From contig JAYKKT010000073.1 of assembly GCA_036023115.1 (NCBI GenBank), positions 19,019,001 to 19,083,000 of the forward strand: 64,000 nucleotides of DNA, read 5' to 3'. Of the stretch, positions 52,285 to 62,200 are shown piece after piece. The notes beneath the pieces are model-generated. The model was not told the DNA's origin. It searched no databases and worked only from the letters and a program-made list of their open reading frames with translations. Position numbers and translations under genes: made by a program. Numbering within the stretch: position 1 is the first letter of the stretch; each line of letters opens with the position of its first letter. This DNA is from Brasenia schreberi. Taxonomy: Eukaryota > Streptophyta > Magnoliopsida > Nymphaeales > Cabombaceae.

Positions 52285-52345
52285 AAAGGTCCATTTAGCC
52301 GACCACACTTAGTATAGGAGAAGGCGTGGTTTTGGTTGTACACAT
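52285..52345 (+). mobile_element. RTE-type LINE 3' terminal scrap
   Basis: It matches 'tagccgaccacacttagtataggagaaggcgtgg', a decayed 3' terminus on the plus strand. Confidence 0.5.
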
Positions 52346-53309
52346 ATCCAGAATAACTTTGGAGACAATCAACTCAAACGTCCAAGTTAAATAGCTTATA
52401 CTCAATTAGAGTAAAAAGAAGTAAATCAATCCAAAATCAATTCAAAACTCCAAACATATAAATCCTATTTTTACATAGGAGGAAAAAGAGAACAATAAAG
52501 GATGAAATGAGCATCTTAGCAAACTCAATTGCTCAACGAGTCAGAGCAGTGGCTTTCTGAGATGCCCATTTTGCTTATTGGTCCACCATTATAAAAGCAT
52601 TGGCAGTGGCAGGAACTCAAGGCATAAGAAATTATTTAGATGCTCAAGAATATTCCATGACTTGGTATCTCATCTTGGCCACTATGTGCAATACGCACAA
52701 TTTCATCTTCCTCTCTCTGACTCTCCAGTAGCCGTGTAGGGAAATTCATTCCGATGACAATGAAAACTATTTAAGAAATCCGTTATATATTTATATAGGA
52801 AGGGTTAAATAACCAAAATATCAAATACTCGTAAATCGTAATCATTGAGAAACTTGACACAAAACAGGACCTGGAACTGAATCCCCGACCATAAGGCAAA
52901 GGCTGCTTAAATCAGTATGCTGAATCAATCCATATAATCGTTACTGATCAACATGACCTGCAACATGCTGAAATAGTGTGCATTCTCAAGGTAGGAACTC
53001 CTTTCGCGCCTACACCTTCAAAAAGTTCCATGCCATGAACAAGTAACGGAAGGATCAAATGGGTCACAAACTTCTTGAATGCCAATAATAGTGAAATAAA
53101 CATTCGTAAGACGAAGCTCAGATCAGTTCAGGAAACAAGCGGAAGCGGTGCCATGAAACAAAAAAGGATAACAGAAAGGAAAAGGAAGCAAATTAAATCT
53201 AAATACGAACTTGATGCACGTTAGAGTGGACGCATTCTGTGTTCCTCTTCTTGGCTCGTCCTCCAGGGCGGTTGTGGCGCTCGAATCACGAGAACTCACA
53301 TCCATGATA

Positions 53310-55950
53310 TGATCTGATCCACACATAGACACAGAGAAGTTTCACGTGAATGAAGGGAATTGTGGGGAGGCCAGCAGCAGGGCAGAGAAGAGATTAACGA
53401 AGCTAAGAAGGCTGAGGAAGATCGGACGGAGGAAGAGGAAAAGGTTATAAGATATTTAAAAAATAATGAAGAACATAATATTGTATATATAATATAAGTA
53501 TGTATATATAAGAGTAATTGTAGCTTAGGTCCATTCTCCTAGAGGCATGTAGGTCGCAATCCCATTAATAAATTCCTTAAAAAGTCATGCTCATGTGGGT
53601 CACAATCTAACGAGTCAGCAGTATCGGTGGTGGACATTATCATATATATATAAGAGTGATAGTAGATCAGGTCCATTCTCCTGAGGGCACATGTAGGTCG
53701 GAATCCCATTAATCAATTCCCTAAAAAAATCATACCCATGATTATAAATCCCTGAAGTATTAACTTGTTTAATTTAATTGGCAGCAAACACGTTTCAGAT
53801 TCCAATACTGTTTATTTCCTTTCTTTTATGTGAAACTTCCATGGTTCATGTTGTTTTCAAACTTTAATGATTGGAAAAGAAGCATGTTTTATGAGATTCA
53901 TTTAGTGTAAAAACCCTTTCTTATACATAAGGGATGGCAAACACATCTCAGATTCGAGAAAAACCTCTCCATGGCCACTTTCTTATGGACTATAAAGGCA
54001 AGATGCGCTTTTAGTTGGCGTCCTCATGATAAATACCTGGCGTGCTCAAAAAGATATAATCCAGGACCCATGGTTGCAAGATGCGTTTTTAGTTGGCTTA
54101 GGTTTACTGGACTATAAAGGCATTCGAAGCGAGTAGATTGAAGACAAAAGGGCTGCTCGTCTGTGGAATTGGGAAATGTAAAACATGTTACGATAATGAG
54201 ATAATATGGATCATATCTTTCAGGCTTGGCGACAAAAAAAGATGCAAAAATGGCACAAATTTAGGCGTCTTATTTTTTTCAATGCACGTCCTCGGTATCA
54301 AACTCATGTCCAACTTGTGAGTCGCCTCACTAGCCAGGTGAGCTATTGATAGTTGCGCTTATTCATCTCCCAGTAGTAAAGTACCGTGCTTAATTTAAGA
54401 TCTTGAGCTGAATGCTCGTTTTTCAGTATCAAAACTGTTCAGATTATGTCCTAATTGCTATCACTACTATCAAACGAACATTTTCCACAAAGAGTTGGCT
54501 GCATAGTTTGCTGTGAGTGAGAACAAGAGACTCAAACCGACAATGCACTCATATCGATAACCAACCTGGCAGGGCTCTCGACTGGTGTGGAGGCTGACCA
54601 CGAGTTCGACTCCCAGGACACTCGGTATCATCTGTAAGCACAATACTAAAACCGGCAACTCTTGAAGATTCCACATGATTTACTTATCCTATCGAGCAAA
54701 CACATTGCTTTATCCATCCAGTTCGTCGTGGTAGGAGCACGAGGTCGAACCTGGATTTTCTACAGTAAACACTTCCGCCTACTCGTATCAAAATTTTTCC
54801 CTCTAATATGCATCAATTATAGTTAAATATATGAAAAGAAAGTTCCTACAGAAATCTTAATCGATTTCTAGCAAATCATCCATGCTGAATCCATCTACAA
54901 GTTCAGTTTCAACAAAACCAAATTCCTACCAAGAATGCAGACGACCTTATAGATGGGTGGCAAGCAAGAACTTTGACTACTAAATTTTTAAGTTCCAAGT
55001 CTTACACGGGGCCTTCCTGCGCTGATTTGTCTTTAAGTCTAGACCGGCAAATACAGACAACCCAAAAGAAGTGAGGGTTCACTATTTCATGCGGCTCCAA
55101 ATCGGGGTCGGGCTGTCATACCTGATAAGTTGTCCATGTTCTGGGCCACGACCAATCGAAGCAGACACTTCAAAGTCATAACATGCTGAAAATTATACAG
55201 CTAATACAGTAGACCTATTGTAAACTACTATGCTAAACTGGAGTTACAGCTAACACAGTATTATAACATACTGCAGAAGGATAGCCATCAAGGTTGAGTC
55301 ATCGAGATCCTGGTTTTCTCCTAACAGATACTACAAGTAACCTAAAGCTTCGTCGAATGAAGACATTGATACTCCTGCAGAAAAAGAAAAAATAACGAAA
55401 ATAAGAAATAATCAGCCAAAACTTGAGAGATTGAAGACTTCACATTGATAAGGAACACTGTCCTTACACAAGCCGTGCATATTTGCTTCTTCATGCAAAT
55501 TCAGATCAGCAAGCACATAATGTAATTAGGTGCAGCTTCAAATTGAGTGAGTAGCATTCAAATGGTTTTGTTTCTAAGCTGGATATAGGCCAGGTACGAA
55601 ATAAGGACTCCCCACATGCCATTCATTTTTCCTAATGGGGTGCCGACAAAAGGCATATACGTTACGCATTGAAGAGCATGACTTGCTTAAGTGGGATGGC
55701 GTCCAATGGCACCAAGGAAATGATGATGGAAAACCATGTGATATGACTTAGAGCTGACACATCTAATCATTTATTGACCGACCTAAGTAAACACGAAGAC
55801 AACCCGAACCAAAACTAGGGAGTATCTATGAGTCGACATGACACCAAACTGAAAAATTACGCTTCGCCGAAGCTCAAAGTTCCACAATGAGAGCTAAGAG
55901 TTTACCCTTACATGTTTGTAGAATATGTTTCTACACCAGAGACATGGAGG
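53310..55950. other. Intergenic, no supported gene
   Basis: It includes two related segments (53511-53600 and 53652-53735) sharing 'aggtccattctcct' and 'aatcccattaat', a family-2 SINE at 54278-54352 and another tRNA-like B box ('cacgagttcgactccc') near 54600. Short frames have no recognisable content. Confidence 0.45.
54278..54352 (-). mobile_element. tRNA-derived SINE, family 2 (fragment)
   Basis: The minus strand reads A-box-like 'atagctcacctggctagtg' and B-box-like 'gagtttgataccgagg', then an A-rich end. Confidence 0.55.
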
Positions 55951-56232
55951 TCACACCCCAAGAGGCTTGTTGGTGTGGTACTCGTTATAACTCTCCCTGC
56001 CATTCTTCTGAGCACCCATCTGCTGCACGTCCTGAGGCGAGAGAATCTTGATAGACCACACGTTATTCACAAACGCCCTATAAAACATAAGAAAAAGGGA
56101 GTTGGTGTTATTAGTTGTTATTTGTAAACAATGAAAGCATGTAAAAGGTCAAAGAAGAAAAGGAGAAACAAACAAAGGAACCAATGATCCACAATGACTG
56201 AATACACCGAAGAACTTCAAGCACACACACAC

Positions 56233-56279
<47 letters not shown>

Positions 56280-59200
56280 CCCAAGGGTCGTCTCCCATGA
56301 GAAGCACGTCGTTCTCACGGTCGACAAATACAAGCTGCCAGCCTGATCTTTGAGGGTCTTCCAACAGGCCCTCTAGCCCGAACATTTGACTAAGTTCATT
56401 GCGTAGTTCATGGTAGCTGTTGAACCGAGCGATGTCCAGTGAGCGCCCTACGCAGCCAGATTTGTAAACCTGCATGTCATCCATGAATTATCAAAACCCA
56501 GTTATAATCCACTTCAAAAAGAAAGAACTCCAGCATTGTCACCTTCACAAATGTTGGGTTAGGTGGATCAAGTTGCCCTGGATGTTGAAACAAACCAGGT
56601 GCATCCTCCAAGGAATCATAACTACTCCGCAGAGGATTCTGGAAACCTGAAGCAGTAAACTGCATAGCTGCCATGTCGGGTTGGCCGCCAACTGCTGCAA
56701 GACCCGAAACTGTATTGGGGAGGACTAGTGACTGCATGTTGATATTAACACCAAACAACACATTCTGGTTTTGAGAGTCTCTGCTGGAGTTTTCTTGCTC
56801 CGCCTCATCATTTCTGTCAGGAAATGGTGGAAGTGAAACCGAGTGCCTAAAAGACTCAACTTGTGGCAATGGACCTTTTTCAACCCAGGGCTGCTGTTGT
56901 GGCTCAATAACATCAGTTTGATTACCTCGCGAATTGTTCAAAAGACGGGCATTTTCTTCAGAAGATAGAGGGCCCAAAAATGCTTGCATGCAGGGAGTCA
57001 AAGAAGATGAGAAGGCACAGCTAGAGTCACCAAAGAGAGGCCTTTGGCCGAGAGTGGTTGCGAAGGACAACTGTGGCTGTCCATTACTTGCAACTTGAAA
57101 TGGCCCGTTATGGTTTTGCAATGGCTGCTGGTGGTCGATGAATGGTTGAAGCAATTGCTGTTGCAGCAGTTGATTCCGGGTCTGATCATCAAATATTCCA
57201 TGTGTTGGTAGATTCAGATGGCTCTGCACAGGTTTTGTCTGTTGAATGATTTGCCTCGGAGTCACAAGGCTGAATCTGCTGGGAAACTGTGGGGATTGGA
57301 ATGAGTTCTGAAAGTTCAGCAAAGATTGTTTCATGGGATCTTCGCTTGGCCATGATGTGTTTGCCACAGATTGAAACTGATCCTGCTCAGTCCCTAGGGG
57401 TGATAAGTCAATCTTTTGCAGCGTCCAAGAGTTAAAACCCGTACCTCTATACGGTTGAAAATCTTGCTCAACAGTATCCCCCCGTGCCCACAAAAAGATA
57501 TTCCCATCATCCTCTCTGCGATCTGCAAAAATTAAAATTTCCTTTCTTGTTCAAGTATAAAATTTGCATGACCATCTTTTGTCTTTTTCACGTTTCATTT
57601 TACTACAGAAGTTAAATAGGCTTCAAGTGCAACTGCCCCAGTATTGATTCATGCAACCAAATCAAGTAGCAATAACCAACCATGTGTCATCCATCATAAT
57701 GGCGATTTTGAACTTCATGTAAACAGCAGAATTTAAATATGTGCGCACACAGGTTCATGGTATCTAAGGAAGTAGCATGCACGCTGAAGAAGCAGACATA
57801 TGTCTCAGATGAGATTATGATGGAAACAGATGGGTTCAGAAGATGAATATTTAGATGCCACTAAAAAGAATTACAAATAAAAGGGAAACCGAATCCATGA
57901 CAAAGCAAATTTGCCTTCAGACTGGCACCGAGTTCAAGATACTGAGTTAGGCGTCTCTATAATGAGATACGGATAAACACCCATACAATATACAAGATTG
58001 ACTGTGTAAGTACATAGCTAAAACATATTGGACATCATCGTTAATTCATTCATAATAGGTAGATACATAAACAAAAGGCATCCATAGAAAACCAAGAAAT
58101 AAAGAGATAACTGAAGGACATTAGAGGAGATGATGAAGCATACAGGTACTATGAAGAGGTGGCATTTCAGGAAGCCAGGGCCGCTTAAGTCTGAGAGGAA
58201 ACAGTGATGGATACATTGGGAATGTTGTCAAGGGCTCTATTTCCCACAAGGAAACTCTGGGCTGCCTCACGCCAGCAGTAGACTCATCCCATCCCACCTG
58301 CCAAATGAATATCAGAAAACAACATCAAACACAATTGACAGCTCAAGTGGAATTATAAATAATAATCACTTGCAGACATTGAGTCCTCTAGAGGATGCCA
58401 CGCTCAAAACGGTGTAAACTCAGCCGTGTTTTTAGACATTTCATTTATTAAGCAATGCCAAGATTGAGTTTGGAAGGACCCAGATCTGCCAGTTCACCGT
58501 TTTTCAGTTGTCACAAAAGTCCATATTGCTTCGCCATAACTGTATACAGGGAAGATCAGTTTAGAAGTGAAAGACATAGGGTAATCCAGCCTGTTCCTCT
58601 TCCATCAGCTGGACAGCAGCATAAGTTAATCGTGCATCAAGGAACAAGTGGATTATCCCAAACCTCCTCTTACTACTGTTCTGATTTTAGGGATGGACAG
58701 GGGATGTGACCACCGCCCCACCAAACTTGATAAAATATTCAGTTCCAGTGTGGGTGAAACGTCTCAGAATGGCTCATGTGGATCGAGTCTGACTAGGAAT
58801 GTATGATGGCCCCTAAGAAAAACAAGACCATTAACTATAACAAGAATGCATCAAACTTCAGATATAGAGAATGCCCATGGTTTCCTACAAGGTAACCTGA
58901 AAACCTCGTTCAGTTATTTTGCGCAAAAATCAGGAAACAATGCATATGCGGATGCACAATCACACATGATTCGCAAAAAGCGGGAATGGGGACAAGAGAA
59001 AAAGGAATGCAAGGATTTACATGGTTCGGAAATGTGTGCCTACTCCACAGGTAAAAGCCCAGGAAGAAAGTTTTTGCTATGATAAAAGAAGAGCAATGTA
59101 CAATCAACAACCTCACAAACTTTCTTGGTTTCTGGTAACCCTAACTCTCATGCCCTTGCCCTCCACAACCAGCAGATAACTGTTATTTTCATGTCCATTT

Positions 59201-62200
59201 CATATCGCACCGCGAGTTTTTTGGGTCATTTCCCTTCATCCCAGCACGAATTCAAAGCCACACCCACAAGCTCTATCTATAAGATGCAACCACAAGAAGA
59301 AAGGATGTCATGCAGCTTCACCTAGTGTGAATATTGAAGAGGAATGATCACAAGAACCTAGGGATGAAAAGGAATTCTGCATGCTCCGTACAGGAGATGA
59401 CTCAAAAACACATTTAAAGCATTGAGCAGTTCGCACGAACTATATCACATGGGTACGTGTGCAAGACACGACAATTTTTAGAATCATGAGTTTGGAGACA
59501 CGGTTATATATAAGACACACACACATACACATCTACACACATATATAATATGTGAACCAATTAAGGTTACTGTTTTCATAGGTTAATTACATAAAAAGAT
59601 AATAATCAATAAATATTCATGAAGTTTCCTAGTGACGTAGAACTGAAACATATTTCAAATAGATAGTGCTGAGTAAGACTTGAAGAAGTACAAGGTCCAG
59701 TATCAGAGTGGCTGACAAGGGTGCACCACCCTGGTAGAATTGTTTATGTGGCTTAGCCGCACAAACTGTGAGGTTGACATATAACTAAAGCATGCTCTAC
59801 ATTTGTCATGCTAGAAGTTAATCCGAGCTCCAAAAATATGTCCAAGAACAAAACATGATATCAAGATCACCTACAACCGCAATAAGTTAAAGCCAAACAG
59901 TTCGCTCAATAAATCAAGGGAATGCAATTTGAACAGTCAATTGTTTTCTCATAAAAGGAAGATTGTAACGGTTCTCACTTCACGCAGCAGTGCAACATTG
60001 ATGAAGAGATGGACAACTACAGCTTTATTACTGAAACATGCTGAAAGATGATGGACAAAGAGAGATGACAACATTAACCCAACTTGTCCACCAAATAATT
60101 CATTATCTACTGTCCCACATGAACAAGTTTTCAACAAAACAACTTGATGATATATTGTCATTTGAATTATTTAATGAAAATTGATAACAATTTGCATGAG
60201 AATTTTGTAAACTTAGCACTATAATGTCATCAATAATATTCACAAACAATCTTCCCACAAGACAAATCACCAAACACTTGTGCACAAGACAAACCGACAA
60301 TACCAAACAAGCCAAATGAGCATGAAAAGTATAATTTTATTAATGGCACAACACCATCTATTTAAATAGAGGTTTTATTCTAAGTAGTAAAGATGAGAGA
60401 GAAAGGGAGCAGCAGCTCCCAACGGCTACACTACTAGCCATTGGGACTTCCCAACGGCTAGTAGTGTAGCCGTTGGGGTATAACTGGCCCTTGAGGGCCA
60501 GTCCAAATCGGCCTCCTGGGCCCTAATGACCCAGTTTCCTATTACAAGTTAACAAATTTTTCAATATGCCAAATAGAATCAACAGTGAAACTTTACAACC
60601 ATTAGAATTTGAGGCATATGTGCGTGTGCAAGCAAGCATGTATGTATTGATAGAAGACACTTATACGAGACAAGCTAAAGCCTCAGGATCAAATACCTTC
60701 ACAGATCGCCAATGTGAATTTGGCCAACGAACCGGGTCCAAATCAGAAATACCAGTAATTGTGCCCATATACCTACATCAAGCATGAATAACTCAGGTTT
60801 GTAACAGCAGATAAAGAAGTTGAAGAAAACAAGATCAGTAAAAAAACAATGAATGCTTAGCAATTAGGGACATGAAACGTGTCTCTCGAGAAGGATGAAA
60901 AGTTTACTACCACAGCTTTTTCTGATACAAAACTAAATATTAAGTTAACTACCATTGTACCTCCGGACACTAGATTCCTCTGTCTCAAATAGCATGCGGA
61001 ACCGCATTCCAACTGATACATGTGTGTGAAAGACTGCTTTAATATACTTTGCTAGTGGTATGACAAATTCAGAAGGGCTTGCCCTGTGAAGACAAATTCA
61101 TCCTCAGCACAGGTACATGGCACCATACAAGACAAAACAAAATAGTTTGTTTGCGGTCAACCTTGGGTTATAAAACACTGTGAAACGGCTATTTGTTGCT
61201 GCTGCATGAGCAGCAGCAGCTAGAAGGCCAATGTGCATGCTATCGCTTGATAATACAGAAGAAGGCATTACAGTCTGTGGTCGTGCAGCCCGTCTGATCC
61301 CCAAGAGAAGCTGATTCTTTTCATTCCTGAAGAAACATTAAAGTTTAGGACATGATTCTAAATGAGAAGGAAAAATTAAGGCACATACCATATAAATATA
61401 ACAGAGTCACCAGCGACTAGTCTCTTAGCACTCACGAACACACTCCAACCTGTTGTTAGAAGATGCCGTTTTGGCTGCCCTGTTTGAAGCTTGGAAAGTG
61501 AGTTTAGGTTAAGATGTTTAAATAGATCCTTAGAACACTGTGAATGATAAACTAGCAAGAACAAGCTAAAAGTCTGACTGAGTTAGCTGGAATATTCGCA
61601 ATATATTCATATCACTATTTTGGCATTGCTCCTTTTAAGGACACATCAGGACTCACTGTAGAATACAACAACAACAACAACAACAACTAAGCCTTTTCCC
61701 ATACTAGACGGGGTCGGCTACATGGATTCTTTGTTTCCACATATCCCTATCGTGTGCCATGTTAGCAGTTAACTCCCAATAAGCTAGATCATTCTTTATT
61801 GTTTCTTTCCAACACTTTTGTGGTCGTCCTCTACCTCTTTTAATACTTTCCAAATTTAGTTTTTCTAACCTTCTTACAGGTTCTTCTTTTGATCTTCTTT
61901 CTATATGTCCAAACCATCTTAAATGATGTTCTCTCATTTTATCCTCTATTGGTGTCACTCCTAATTTGTTTCTAATAACCTCATTATGTATACGGTCTTT
62001 TCTTGTATGATCACTCATCCATCTCAACATCTTCATTTATGTCACAGACATCTTTTGTACATGTTGATGATTAACCCACAAACACTCAGAACCATAAAAC
62101 ATAGCAGGCCTAATTGCTGCTCTATAATATTTACCTTTTAATTTTAATGGTATCTTCTTGTCACAAAGAATGCCTGATGCTCCTCTCTATTTTAACCAAC

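Larger units (their letters stand above)
49477..53305 (-). pseudogene. C3H17/C3H32-like CCCH zinc-finger protein, frameshifted
   Basis: Homologous pieces appear in the right order but in shifting frames. The start is at about 53305 (MDVSSRDSS), followed by KKRNTECV reached only after a frame change. Near 51280-51100 come PPDGLGV, then TPTQFPPYTSDSYHTAYAS in a second frame, then the finger VPCYYFQKGHCLKGDNCHFMHD (C-x8-C-x5-C-x3-H) in a third. The finger frame runs to a stop at 50757. NGKDADECLGESSGFDVL continues in another frame, then LGEFDAEHDLGSFD, LRPKLSKQRRVNG, SLSFEGPKPL and finally DDFGRKLGVMFS with a stop at 49477. These match the order of blocks in plant C3H17/C3H32 proteins. At least four frame changes and premature stops indicate a decayed gene rather than unusual splicing, and the two N-terminal fingers of the family were not found. 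Confidence 0.75.

Noticed and set aside
60103..60315. 70-codon minus-strand frame
   Set aside because: It lies within the probable LTR and has no domain; an open stretch by chance.
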